Assembly: GCA_002843155.1 (NCBI GenBank)
Contig: PGZD01000023.1
Location: 1 to 55,377 of the forward strand
Direction of reading: 5' to 3'
DNA: 55,377 nucleotides
From: Gammaproteobacteria bacterium HGW-Gammaproteobacteria-3
GTDB taxonomy: Bacteria; Pseudomonadota; Gammaproteobacteria; Methylococcales; Methylomonadaceae
The notes under the pieces were generated by a model. The model was not told where the DNA came from. It searched no databases and saw only the letters and a list, made by a program, of their open reading frames with translations. Positions 27,405-35,483 of the stretch are shown here, in pieces. The translations under genes were made by a program, and so were the position numbers. Positions within the stretch are counted from its first letter, which is position 1. Each line of letters begins with the position of its first letter.

Positions 27405-27622
27405 AGGAACGTGCATTTTATAACTTGCGCAACTGACTTGTCCTTTTGTCCGTCTTCTGCGTTGCGCAAACAGTTACATAGCTCATTATCGCTAAGTTTG
27501 CACGCCTTGAACCCAGCACCTAAATTCCACAGGGCATTGACTATGATTTTGAATCATAGTCAATTTAGGTGTTGGGCAAAAATCCTGGCGTCAGTTGCGC
27601 AAGTTATTTCATGCCCATTTCT
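27405..27622 (+). mobile_element. MITE-like repeat, copy A
   Basis: The core element 27411-27616 is 206 bp with a perfect 16-bp terminal inverted repeat, AACTTGCGCAACTGAC (27422-27437) and its complement (27590-27605). The inverted repeat extends imperfectly to about 27 bp. Inside are the same core as the recC-recB element (27459-27509) and a long palindrome centred near 27552. It has no coding capacity. Copy B at 49048-49253 is the same length and almost identical in the opposite orientation. The right end abuts the stop codon (27621-27623) of the AhpD-like gene. Confidence 0.8.
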
Positions 27623-28013
27623 AATCTTTCGGTTTAATATCGCAGGGTAGGTCGGGGTAGGCATTGACGATGGCATTGAAGCTCGAAAACAGCTCGATCA
27701 CACGCTTGGCATGGTTGATTTCCGCTTTGGATGCGCCCAGTTGGCGGGCCATGGCTTCATGCGCGTAGGTGCAGTATTCACAATGATTGACGATGGAAAC
27801 GGTCATGGCAATCAATTCCCGGGTTTTTCGATCCAGCGGCCCGTCCTCGATCATGATGGTTTTTTCGCGCTGCCAGTTTTGCGCCAGCCAGTGAGGGTCG
27901 GCTGCGGCCATGGCTTTGAATAAATTGGGAACCATGCCGAAGGTTTTGCGAATATCGCCATAAACTTCCTTGGCAAGACCTTCGGCTTGTTGCTCGGATA
28001 ATAATTGTGTCAT
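27621..28013 (-). CDS. AhpD-like / carboxymuconolactone decarboxylase family protein
   Basis: A 130-aa all-helical protein of the CMD/AhpD superfamily. It keeps the redox motif CEYCTYAH (Cys78, Cys81, His85) typical of alkylhydroperoxidase-like members, within TVSIVNHCEYCTYAHEAMARQLGASKAEI. A peroxide-reducing role follows from the motif, not from direct evidence. The small membrane protein gene lies about 45 bp upstream on the same strand. A MITE-like repeat begins exactly at its stop codon, which may have supplied or replaced that stop. Confidence 0.88.
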   Translation of the reverse strand: MTQLLSEQQAEGLAKEVYGDIRKTFGMVPNLFKAMAAADPHWLAQNWQREKTIMIEDGPLDRKTRELIAMTVSIVNHCEYCTYAHEAMARQLGASKAEINHAKRVIELFSSFNAIVNAYPDLPCDIKPKD

Positions 28014-28057
28014 CGGTAATCCTCGTCAGGTTTTGTGGCAGTACAGAAGTTGTGTGT

Positions 28058-28336
28058 TTACGATTCGGGTTGTTTGAAATACTTGAATTTGACCCAGACC
28101 GCAGAGGCAATGCCGGCCAGGATATAGGCATAATTGGCAAACAGCGCAAACAGTGTGCCGGGGTTATGCTCGACGGTATTGCGCAGGCTCGGGGTTAGCA
28201 TAATAGTCCAGGCGATGCAGGGGATCAAATAAGCTAAAAATCCCACTGCCGCCGATGACAGCGGGTTTTTACCGGTGGCTTCGGCATTTTTGTAAAACCA
28301 GAAAGCGATGATTAAGGCCGTTATTGTGCCGATCAT
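28058..28336 (-). CDS. Small membrane protein of unknown function
   Basis: A 92-aa protein with three predicted hydrophobic segments (IGTITALIIAFWFY, AVGFLAYLIPCIAWTIML, FALFANYAYILAGIASAVW) and a lysine-rich end. The start ATG 28336 is chosen because GGAG precedes it; the open frame extends to 28465 without a ribosome site. No family is recognised. It lies upstream of the AhpD-like gene and is probably co-transcribed with it. Confidence 0.65.
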   Translation of the reverse strand: MIGTITALIIAFWFYKNAEATGKNPLSSAAVGFLAYLIPCIAWTIMLTPSLRNTVEHNPGTLFALFANYAYILAGIASAVWVKFKYFKQPES

Positions 28337-28420
28337 AATTAAGCTCCAGCAGTTACAAGGGATAATGCTCAAACAGTAGCAAATTGTCGGCAACGACTCA
28401 AGTAAAACCAGGGCCGTAGA

Positions 28421-28444
28421 TTGGGGTGAGGTAACGAACCCCAA
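28421..28444 (+). repeat. TTGGGGT/ACCCCAA hairpin repeat, plus orientation
   Basis: A 7-bp stem TTGGGGT/ACCCCAA with a 10-nt loop, preceded by GTAGA. The same unit is present on the other strand at 28500-28523, so an inverted pair of hairpins fills the gap between the small membrane protein and the helicase gene. Confidence 0.6.
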
Positions 28445-28499
28445 CATCGATGGCCTATGAGTCACTGGGCCGACGGCGGGTGCTTTTGTGGCTGTCGTG

Positions 28500-28523
28500 T
28501 TGGGGTTCCTGTCGTCACCCCAA
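28500..28523 (-). repeat. TTGGGGT/ACCCCAA hairpin repeat, minus orientation
   Basis: The minus strand reads GTAGG-TTGGGGT, a 10-nt loop, then ACCCCAA-CACG. It mirrors the unit at 28421-28444. The pair lies just beyond the helicase stop codon and may work as a transcription end or mRNA stabiliser. Confidence 0.6.
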
Positions 28524-28570
28524 CCTACGCGCTACGCGCTGTATTATTTTTGGCAAAGTGGGCTGTGTTT

Positions 28571-29860
28571 TCAACGCTTGCCGGTTGTTCGGCGTGATTT
28601 GTTTTCGGCCGGTTTTTTTCCAAACGGGCGCGTTTTTTTAGCCGAGAGCGGTTTTTCAGGCGGTTTTTTAGGGGATTTCTTAAGGATTTTCGGTATTTTC
28701 CGTGCCGGGACAACATCCAGGGATACCGTTTCATAGCCGGTATCGGCCACGCGTGGAATAGGGTGCTGCAATAATTTTTCGATAGCCGCCAGTTGTACTG
28801 CTTCTTCGGGGCACACCAGCGAAATCGCTTCGCCGCGAAGTCCGGCGCGTCCTGTGCGGCCTATGCGGTGAATATAGTCTTCGGCTGCGGCCAGGGCGGG
28901 TAGATCAAAATTAATGACATGCGGTAATTGGTCGATATCGAGTCCGCGCGCGGCAATATCGGTTGCCACCAATACCGCTATGTTTCCGGCCTTGAAACTC
29001 GCCAGGGCGCGGCTACGGGCGCCCTGGGATTTGTCGCCATGCAACACCCCCGTGCGAATGCCGTCTTTAAGCAATTGTTCTCCCAGACGGTCGGCGCCAT
29101 GCCGGGTACGCACAAACACCAATACCTGCCGCCAGTTGCTGCTGCCGATCAAATAAGACAGCAATTCCCGTTTGTATTCGCGTTTAATCGGATAAACCAA
29201 TTGGGACACGGTATCGGCAGCTATGGTTTGACCGGCAATTTCGATTTCAACCGGGTCGTGCAATAATTGCCCGGCCAGGGTTTTTATGGCTGGCGGAAAA
29301 GTGGCCGAAAACAACAGGTTCTGACGCGGGGCAGGCAGAAGATCGAGTATGCGCTTGATGTCGCGGCTAAAGCCCATGTCGAGCATGCGGTCGGCCTCAT
29401 CCAGCACCAGCACTTCCACCCGGCTCAAATCGATATGCTGTTGTCCCGCATGATCCAGCAGGCGTCCGGGTGTCGCCACCACAATATCGCAGCCCCGGCG
29501 CAAGCGTTGCGTCTGTGAATTCATGCTGACGCCGCCGTAAATGGCTTCGGCAAATACCGCTACATGCTTGCCGTAAGTGCGCACACTGTCATGAACTTGT
29601 ACCGCCAGCTCCCGTGTCGGCGTCAACACCAGTGCGCGCACGGGACGGGGTTTCTTGTAAGTGACCGCCGCCAGTTTTTGCAGCAGGGGCAAAGTAAAAC
29701 CGGCGGTTTTGCCGGTGCCGGTTTGCGCCAGGGCCTGGACATCGCGGCCTTGCAGTATCACGGGAATCGCCGCCAATTGAATCGGAGTGGGTTCCTGGTA
29801 GCCTTGTTCGGCTACGGCTTTAAGGAGTTCATCGGTCAGGCCGAGGGCGGCAAAGGACAT
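28571..29860 (-). CDS. rhlE: DEAD-box RNA helicase, RhlE type
   Basis: A 429-aa ATP-dependent RNA helicase. It has the Q motif ([17 protein letters not shown]), motif [13 protein letters not shown] in [18 protein letters not shown] in LLFSATFP, and [10 protein letters not shown] near the end of the RecA2 domain. A lysine/arginine-rich tail ([19 protein letters not shown]) resembles RhlE proteins, which act in ribosome assembly and RNA decay. A GGAAG ribosome site precedes the ATG. It is monocistronic, with moaA upstream on the same strand. Confidence 0.93.
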   Translation of the reverse strand: MSFAALGLTDELLKAVAEQGYQEPTPIQLAAIPVILQGRDVQALAQTGTGKTAGFTLPLLQKLAAVTYKKPRPVRALVLTPTRELAVQVHDSVRTYGKHVAVFAEAIYGGVSMNSQTQRLRRGCDIVVATPGRLLDHAGQQHIDLSRVEVLVLDEADRMLDMGFSRDIKRILDLLPAPRQNLLFSATFPPAIKTLAGQLLHDPVEIEIAGQTIAADTVSQLVYPIKREYKRELLSYLIGSSNWRQVLVFVRTRHGADRLGEQLLKDGIRTGVLHGDKSQGARSRALASFKAGNIAVLVATDIAARGLDIDQLPHVINFDLPALAAAEDYIHRIGRTGRAGLRGEAISLVCPEEAVQLAAIEKLLQHPIPRVADTGYETVSLDVVPARKIPKILKKSPKKPPEKPLSAKKTRPFGKKPAENKSRRTTGKR

Positions 29861-29965
29861 AAAATCTTCCGGGTGAGATGGATTGCGGGTAAAACTTATA
29901 GCAGAGCGTGCTTTAAGTTTTGTGTCGGCAGCTTAAGAGCAGGCATAAATTAATTTACGCAATGA

Positions 29966-30048
29966 CCATGAAGATTTTAATCCTTCGTGCCTTTCTGTTC
30001 TTCATGGTTTAAAAATAAAACTTGCTCAAGTTATTTCATGCACATTCC
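29966..30048. repeat. Hairpin plus solo end of the MITE-like repeat after moaA
   Basis: Reading from the moaA stop codon (minus strand), GGAATGTGCATGAAATAACT begins directly after TAG. This is the same sequence that follows the dnaQ stop and, with changes, the stop of the AhpD-like gene. Here it ends after AACTTGAGCAAGTT, so only the terminal part is present (30019-30048). Beyond it lies a 9-bp stem CCATGAAGA/TCTTCATGG (29966-29974/29999-30007). Confidence 0.6.
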
Positions 30049-31056
30049 CTAGCCGCCGGTCATATTCATGTGGCGGAAAATGACCGGCTGTTCGTGAATA
30101 TTGAATTCGTGTTTTTCGGGTTTTATCCGCATGGCATCGACGATGGTTTTTTTCAAAACTTCGTGGTTGCCGGGATGGGCGCGGATGACTCGTTTCAAAT
30201 CGACCGAATGCTCATTACCCAGGCACAGCAGCAGACGGCCTTCCACGGTCAGACGCACCCGGTTGCAGGTGCTGCAGAAATTGTGGCTGTGCGGCGAGAT
30301 AAAACCTACTTTGGACAGAGTTCCTGCGACGCAGAAATATTTTGACGGTCCGCCGGTTGTTTCAGTGCTGGGCAGCAGTGTAAAGGTACGCTCCAGATCG
30401 GCCTTGATCAAATCGCTGGGATAATAAGCTTCGGAACGGTTATGCTGATCGACTTCGCCCAATGGCATTTCTTCGATAAAACTGATGTCGAGCTGATTAT
30501 CGACGGCAAAGCGTACCAGATCGGCCACTTCTTCATGGTTGCGGTTTTTTAAAATCACCGCATTGATTTTTATGCGCTCGAATCCTGCTTGTCGGGCGGC
30601 GGCTATGCCTGTTAAAACTTGCTGTAAATTGCCGGTGCGGGTGATGGCTTTGAATTTATCGGCATCGAGCGTATCCAGGCTGATATTGAGCCGTTTGACT
30701 CCGGCCGCTTTTAGCGTCGGCGCCAATGTTCCAAGCTGCGAGCCATTGGTGGTCATGACCAGTTCTTTCAATCCGGGCAGACGACCCAGGTTTTCCAGCA
30801 ATTGCAGGGCGCCTTTGCGCACCAGTGGCTCGCCGCCGGTGATGCGGATTTTTTTTACACCCAATTCGACAAAAGCCTGGGCCAGGCTATGAATTTCTTC
30901 CAGCGTCAAAACCTGGGCGCGCGGCAGAAAGGTCATGTCTTCGGCCATGCAATAAAGACAGCGAAAATCACAGCGGTCGGTAATTGAAATGCGCAAATAA
31001 TCGACGCTTCTGCCGAAACGGTCGATCAATTGCTTAAGGGGCGGTAATGAACTCAT
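30049..31056 (-). CDS. moaA: MoaA, GTP 3',8-cyclase (molybdopterin synthesis)
   Basis: A 335-aa radical-SAM enzyme catalysing the first step of molybdenum cofactor synthesis from GTP. The N-terminal cluster motif is Cys29-x3-Cys33-x2-Cys36 (CDFRCLYC). The C-terminal cluster region is [11 protein letters not shown] followed by LLLCLGNE, and the protein ends in the conserved Gly-Gly tail (NMTGG). No other moa genes are adjacent. In a methanotroph the cofactor would serve, for example, formate dehydrogenase. A repeat starts right at its stop codon. Confidence 0.96.
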   Translation of the reverse strand: MSSLPPLKQLIDRFGRSVDYLRISITDRCDFRCLYCMAEDMTFLPRAQVLTLEEIHSLAQAFVELGVKKIRITGGEPLVRKGALQLLENLGRLPGLKELVMTTNGSQLGTLAPTLKAAGVKRLNISLDTLDADKFKAITRTGNLQQVLTGIAAARQAGFERIKINAVILKNRNHEEVADLVRFAVDNQLDISFIEEMPLGEVDQHNRSEAYYPSDLIKADLERTFTLLPSTETTGGPSKYFCVAGTLSKVGFISPHSHNFCSTCNRVRLTVEGRLLLCLGNEHSVDLKRVIRAHPGNHEVLKKTIVDAMRIKPEKHEFNIHEQPVIFRHMNMTGG

Positions 31057-31184
31057 AAGCGGTGCGAATGACTAACTATTTAATATGGACAGCATAGTAC
31101 CACAAACATTCCCGCCTCACGCCGGGGATGGGTTAAAATGCAGCAATTCTCAATTTGAAAACGGAAGAGGGTGTGGGGTGGGCT

Positions 31185-31252
31185 GGCGAGGATGTCGGCG
31201 GCAGGGAAGCCGCCGTCAAGCCCACATGGAAGGGTTTACGGCGCTCCTCGCC
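31185..31252. repeat. Nested palindromic repeat between moaA and the ABC importer
   Basis: The outer stem GGCGAGGA (31185-31192) pairs with TCCTCGCC (31245-31252), and the inner stem GGCGGC/GCCGCC (31197-31202/31209-31214) is perfect. The 296 bp between moaA and the importer contain this repeat and, presumably, divergent promoters; no gene is supported. Confidence 0.55.
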
Positions 31253-31352
31253 AGACATGCGCCGCTCCCGAAATACCGCGAAAACACTCAAACTGGGAAT
31301 TGCTGGTTAAAATGCGTCCCGTGAAGTTTGCAATTGTCAGGATTTAGAGCTT

Positions 31353-32321
31353 ATGAAATTTAATGGCCGTTTGATTGGATGTCTGTTGTTATTGTTTAGC
31401 TTTAACAGTGTTGCCGCAAAGCCTGTGACATTGCGTCTGGGTATTCTGGCTTTTGGTACGGTAGCCTGGGAAATAGAAGCGTTAAAACAACAAAAACTGC
31501 TGGATTCGGCGGCATTTGACCTGGAAATTCATCCGGTGGCCAATCCGGAAGCGGGTAAAATCGCGCTGCAATCCGGGGCCGTCGATATCATTGTGTCCGA
31601 TTGGATTTGGGTGTCGAAGTTACGCGCGAGTGGCGAGGATTTTACTTTTTATCCCTATTCAAATACGTCCGGCGCGCTGGTGGTGCCTGAAAACAGTCCC
31701 ATCCGCAGCCTCAAGGATTTACCGGGCAAACGCCTGGGACTGGCCGGTGGCGAACTCGATAAAAACTGGCTGTTGCTGCAAGCGCTGGGGCAGAGGCAGT
31801 CGCTGGATTTAAACGCATCCGTCGAGAAGGTCTTCGGTGCGCCGCCTATCCTGAGCCAGCAATTGCTCAGGCAGCGTCTCGATGCCGTTATGACCTATTG
31901 GCATTTTGCCGCCCGTCTCGAAGCGCAGGGCTACCGGCAAGTGCTCGATGGCCGGGATATTGTCAAAGGGCTCGGCATCAACGAAGCAGTGCCTACTTTA
32001 GGCTATGTGTTCAGACAAAGTTTTGGCGAGCAGCATCGGCAAAGCATCAACAGTTTTTTGAATAGCACCCGGCAAGTCCGGCAAACGCTGTGTCAATCCG
32101 ACAGCGCCTGGCAAAAAATTATCCCGCTCACGCAAGCCGAGGATACGGTCACGCAAAACAAATTACGCCTCCGCTATTGCGACGGCAACATCGATAGCTG
32201 GGGTGAAAAAGAGCGGCAAGCGGCCGGGCGTATATATCAGCTATTGAAAAACCTCAGCGACAACCGTTTGACCGGCGCAGGCAGCGCTTTACAACCCGGC
32301 ACATTCTGGTCAACCGACTGA
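31353..32321 (+). CDS. ABC importer, periplasmic substrate-binding protein (SsuA/TauA-like)
   Basis: A 322-aa exported protein. A signal peptide (MKFNGRLIGCLLLLFSFNSVAAK) is followed by a type 2 periplasmic-binding fold of the nitrate/sulfonate/taurine group (VTLRLGILAFGTVAWEIEAL, SGAVDIIVSDWIWVSKLRA, LPGKRLGLAGGELDKNWLLL). The ligand cannot be read from sequence. It is the first gene of a tight three-gene operon whose permease starts one base after this stop. The operon leads toward the H4MPT cluster on the same strand, so uptake of a cofactor precursor or a C1/sulfur compound is possible but unproven. Confidence 0.85.
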   Translation: MKFNGRLIGCLLLLFSFNSVAAKPVTLRLGILAFGTVAWEIEALKQQKLLDSAAFDLEIHPVANPEAGKIALQSGAVDIIVSDWIWVSKLRASGEDFTFYPYSNTSGALVVPENSPIRSLKDLPGKRLGLAGGELDKNWLLLQALGQRQSLDLNASVEKVFGAPPILSQQLLRQRLDAVMTYWHFAARLEAQGYRQVLDGRDIVKGLGINEAVPTLGYVFRQSFGEQHRQSINSFLNSTRQVRQTLCQSDSAWQKIIPLTQAEDTVTQNKLRLRYCDGNIDSWGEKERQAAGRIYQLLKNLSDNRLTGAGSALQPGTFWSTD

Positions 32322-33083
32322 ATGCGTTTACTTCAAAACCGCTATCGCCTTCAGCTTCTCAATGCCTTGTCATTATTGCTGTTGCTGGGTTTGTGGCAGT
32401 TTCTCGCGTTTTATCTGAACAGCAATACGCTGCCCACGCCCGCCGTCGTGGCCAAGGTATTCTGGCAAGAAACTGTTTCCGGCCAGTTGCCCTATCATCT
32501 GGGTATCACCCTGTTTCGGCTGGTGGTAAGTTTCACAATCGCGATGCTGCTTGGCTGCGCTCTTGGCATTGTTTTAGGCTGCAACAAAGCGCTGGATGCT
32601 TTTTTTGATAACTGGCTGGTTATTTTTTTGAACATTCCGGCGCTGGTCGCCATTATTTTGTGTTACGTCTGGTTCGGCCTGGTCGAGTCGGCGGCGATTC
32701 TGGCGGTCGTGATCAATAAGCTGCCCAATGTCGTCGTAACGGTTCGGGAAGGCACCCGCACGCTGGATCAGGATTTACTGGAGATGGCGCGCTGCTATCA
32801 TTTCGGGCGGCGAAAAACCTTTATTCATGTGGTCTGGCCGCAACTGCATCCGTTCCTGATGGCCGCCACCCGCTCAGGACTGGCGCTGATCTGGAAAATC
32901 ATTCTGGTCGTCGAATTGCTGGGACGAAGTCAAGGCATGGGCTATCAATTGCATTTGTTTTTTCAGTTGTTCGATGTCGCCGGTATTCTTGCTTACACGC
33001 TGGCTTTTGTCGCGGTGATTCAACTGATCGAGCTGGTCATTTTAAAACCTCTGGATAAAAAAGCTCAAAGGTGGCGCCGATGA
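32322..33083 (+). CDS. ABC importer, permease
   Basis: A 253-aa inner-membrane permease of the SsuC/TauC type with about six helices. The cytoplasmic EAA-like loop (MARCYHFGRRKTFIHVVWPQLHPFLMAATRSGLALIWK) docks the ATPase. It begins directly after the binding-protein stop and overlaps the ATPase gene by 13 bases, which marks a single operon. Confidence 0.9.
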   Translation: MRLLQNRYRLQLLNALSLLLLLGLWQFLAFYLNSNTLPTPAVVAKVFWQETVSGQLPYHLGITLFRLVVSFTIAMLLGCALGIVLGCNKALDAFFDNWLVIFLNIPALVAIILCYVWFGLVESAAILAVVINKLPNVVVTVREGTRTLDQDLLEMARCYHFGRRKTFIHVVWPQLHPFLMAATRSGLALIWKIILVVELLGRSQGMGYQLHLFFQLFDVAGILAYTLAFVAVIQLIELVILKPLDKKAQRWRR

Positions 33084-33820
33084 CAGCCATTGCTATCGAC
33101 ATTCACAGCAAAACCTATTCAGCCCAGGGCACGGCGCCCGCCCATCGGGCCATCGCCAACCTGAAACTGACTTTGACTTCAAACGAGTTTATTTGTCTGG
33201 TGGGGCCTTCCGGCTGCGGTAAAACCACATTATTGAATATTATTGCAGGACTCGATCCCGACTTTAAAGGCGACATCCGATTGGAGACCGGGCATAAAAA
33301 ACCGGTCATCGGCTATGTTTTTCAAAATCCGCGCCTTTTGCCCTGGCGTACGGTACGGGAAAACATTACTCTGGCCCTGGCCGGGGAGCATGCGCCGGAA
33401 ACGGTGGATGCGCTGCTGGACATCATGCAATTGACGCAGGCGCAGCATGTCTATCCGGAACGGCTGTCGCTGGGCATGAGTCGGCGCGTCTCGATTATCC
33501 GGGCGTTCGCTGTCAATCCCGATATACTGTTAATGGACGAGCCGTTCGTATCGCTGGATGCGCCGACCGCCCGGCAAGTCAGAAACTTGCTGCTGGAACT
33601 CTGGCAACGGCGTCCGCATACGGTTTTATTCGTCACACACGACCTGCGCGAAGCGATTGCTTTGGCTGACCGCTTGCTGTTTTTGTCGCCATCCCCGATG
33701 ACCGTCATGGGCGAAATCAGTGTTCCCATTGCCAGAGCCGAGCGCAACGATGAGGCGCAGGTTGAAGCATTCAGGCAAAAGCTTTTGGCGCATTATCCCG
33801 AAATAAAAACGCTTTTGTAG
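33071..33820 (+). CDS. ABC importer, ATP-binding protein
   Basis: A 249-aa ATPase of the nitrate/sulfonate/taurine importer group. Walker A is GPSGCGKTT, the Q-loop lies in GYVFQNPRLLPWRTV, Walker B is ILLMDEPF, and the H-loop is in VLFVTHDLREA. The signature motif reads LSLGMSRRV instead of LSGGMRQRV, so the second residue of the LSGGQ core is Leu. This is a subfamily trait seen by memory in other proteobacterial importers, not a lesion. It overlaps the permease gene and is followed 17 bases later by the nucleotidyltransferase gene. Confidence 0.92.
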   Translation: MAPMTAIAIDIHSKTYSAQGTAPAHRAIANLKLTLTSNEFICLVGPSGCGKTTLLNIIAGLDPDFKGDIRLETGHKKPVIGYVFQNPRLLPWRTVRENITLALAGEHAPETVDALLDIMQLTQAQHVYPERLSLGMSRRVSIIRAFAVNPDILLMDEPFVSLDAPTARQVRNLLLELWQRRPHTVLFVTHDLREAIALADRLLFLSPSPMTVMGEISVPIARAERNDEAQVEAFRQKLLAHYPEIKTLL

Positions 33821-33837
33821 CGGTAGGGGGCTTTATT

Positions 33838-34761
33838 GTGTTTCGGGTTAAAGATTTTATCGAAACGTCGGAAGGACTGGTCTTTGCCGTGGTCGAAAAT
33901 GGCACAGAGCAAGGCCGTGTGCTGTGCTTTTTGCGTTATGTCATGAGCCAAACCGGCTGGCAAAAACAATCTACCCTGCAAGCCAATGCCTGGCTTGACC
34001 AACATTACCCCGAGTACCGGTATTATTCACCACTAAAAGATGCCCATTTACATGCTGTTCCGGCCTCGCGCATCAGTCGGCATTATCAGCCTCGGCAGCG
34101 TTTGCCCGCGATTGTACAAGACCCTTGCCATGATCCCGTGGAAAAGGATTTGCAACGGTTGTACCGCCTTTTCAGAGAGCTGGGCATTGATGTCAAAGTC
34201 ATGGGCGTGACCGGCTCGCTGCTGCTCGGTGCGCAGAACGTCAACTCCGATATCGATCTGGTATTTTATGACCGGGTGCAGTTTCATCAGGCCAGAACAG
34301 CCGTCCGCGAGCTCATCGGGCGCGGCTTGCTGCAAGATCTTGGCGAAGCGGATTGGCTGGCGTCTTATGATCGGCGCGGTTGCCATTTGAGTTTGGAAGA
34401 GTATCGCCGGCATGAGCAGCGTAAAGACAACAAGGCGCTGATCAATGGCCGCAAATTCGATCTCAGCTTGGTCAATCAGACGGCGGTTGCAGATGAGCGC
34501 TGGCAAAAATACGGGAAAATTGTGTTGCAATGTCCGGTGAGCGATGCGGCTATGGCTTTTGATTATCCGGCGCTATTGCAAGTCGAACACCCGGAGATCA
34601 AATCGGTGGTCAGTTACACAGCGACCTATACCGGTCAGGCTTTGGCCGGTGAACGCATCGAAGTGGCGGGTTGCCTGGAGAAGTCCGAGGCTGGTGTATG
34701 GCGTATCGTGGTTGGCTCCAGCCGTGAAGCCGAAGCCGAATTTATCAAGGTAGTTGGCTGA
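33838..34761 (+). CDS. Archaeal-type predicted nucleotidyltransferase
   Basis: This 307-aa protein starts at GTG. An N-terminal module (FRVKDFIETSEGLVFAVVENG, VLCFLRYVMS) precedes a nucleotidyltransferase domain with the polymerase-beta signature GVTGSLLLGAQNVNSDIDLVFY (about 125-145), where GS and DxD supply the metal-binding site. A C-terminal beta-rich piece follows. The layout matches the uncharacterised archaeal nucleotidyltransferase group (COG2413-like, from memory). It is overlapped by the HAD phosphatase gene and lies just before the H4MPT genes, so a role in H4MPT or methanofuran synthesis is plausible but unproven. Confidence 0.75.
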   Translation: MFRVKDFIETSEGLVFAVVENGTEQGRVLCFLRYVMSQTGWQKQSTLQANAWLDQHYPEYRYYSPLKDAHLHAVPASRISRHYQPRQRLPAIVQDPCHDPVEKDLQRLYRLFRELGIDVKVMGVTGSLLLGAQNVNSDIDLVFYDRVQFHQARTAVRELIGRGLLQDLGEADWLASYDRRGCHLSLEEYRRHEQRKDNKALINGRKFDLSLVNQTAVADERWQKYGKIVLQCPVSDAAMAFDYPALLQVEHPEIKSVVSYTATYTGQALAGERIEVAGCLEKSEAGVWRIVVGSSREAEAEFIKVVG

Positions 34762-35419
34762 GCGTTTGGACATCAAAGCGGTTATTTTCGATTTGGACGG
34801 CCTGGTGCTCGATACCGAAAGCAGTTTTTTTGCCGCCTGGCGGCAAGCGGCTAAGGTGCTGGGTTTCGAGCTTTCAGAGTCTTTTTGCAGGTCCTTGTCG
34901 GGGCTTCACTACCGCGCGGTGGAGCGGAAACTATGCGATTTTTACGGCGCGGGTTTCGATCCGGATGAATTTGGCCGGATCAGCGCCCTGTGCTGGCGCC
35001 GCCATGTCCAGGCGCAGGGCATTGCCGTAAAACCGGGTTTTCAGGATTTGCTCGAATTGATTGTCCGGCGCAATTTGCCTTATGCCCTGGCAACTAACAG
35101 TAATCGGGCGAATGCTTTGGAATGTCTGGATATGGCAGGACTCACCGATGTTTTTCAAGTGATTGTCGCGCGTGATGAAGTGGCGCAGGGCAAGCCCGAT
35201 CCTGCTGTTTTTTGGGCGGTCGCCAAGCGCTTGTCGGTCGCCATCACTCAGTGCCTGGTATTGGAAGATTCGCCTGTCGGCATAATGGCGGCGAAGGCGG
35301 CCGGGGCTTTTGCGCTTTTTGTGCCGTCAACACAGCCTGCTGATAGTGACACTTTGACGCAATGTGACCTGAATTGCCATGATTTGACTGAAGTGGCCCA
35401 ATGGCTTGGGCGAATTTAA
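34754..35419 (+). CDS. HAD-superfamily phosphatase (beta-PGM-like)
   Basis: A 221-aa HAD hydrolase of subfamily IA. It has the motif I DLDGLVLDTE nucleophile/acid pair near residue 14, a helical cap, motif II ATNSN, and motif III-IV KPDPAVF followed by VLEDSPVGIMAAKAAG. Substrates are usually sugar phosphates. The likely start is a TTG overlapping the end of the nucleotidyltransferase gene, which suggests coupling. Its position before beta-RFAP synthase makes a dephosphorylation step in cofactor synthesis conceivable. Confidence 0.88.
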   Translation: MAERLDIKAVIFDLDGLVLDTESSFFAAWRQAAKVLGFELSESFCRSLSGLHYRAVERKLCDFYGAGFDPDEFGRISALCWRRHVQAQGIAVKPGFQDLLELIVRRNLPYALATNSNRANALECLDMAGLTDVFQVIVARDEVAQGKPDPAVFWAVAKRLSVAITQCLVLEDSPVGIMAAKAAGAFALFVPSTQPADSDTLTQCDLNCHDLTEVAQWLGRI

Positions 35420-35440
35420 CAAATTTCCCGGTCAGTTGGG

Positions 35441-35446
35441 TATAAT
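35441..35446 (+). promoter_or_regulatory. Possible -10 element before the H4MPT cluster
   Basis: A consensus TATAAT lies 38 bases before the ATG of the beta-RFAP synthase gene, in the 64-base gap after the HAD gene. No good -35 element is seen at 16-18 bases, so it is only a candidate. Confidence 0.35.
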
Positions 35447-35483
35447 GCCTTGATTCGTGCTCTTTGTGGAATAGTTAAACTTC

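Noticed and set aside
31085-31324. 79-codon plus-strand frame between moaA and the ABC importer
   Set aside because: It is composed largely of the nested palindromic repeat at 31185-31252 and has no ribosome site or family match.
33451-33747. LSLGM signature in the ABC ATPase as an inactivating lesion
   Set aside because: All other ATPase motifs are intact and this variant is remembered from related importers, so it is a subfamily trait.
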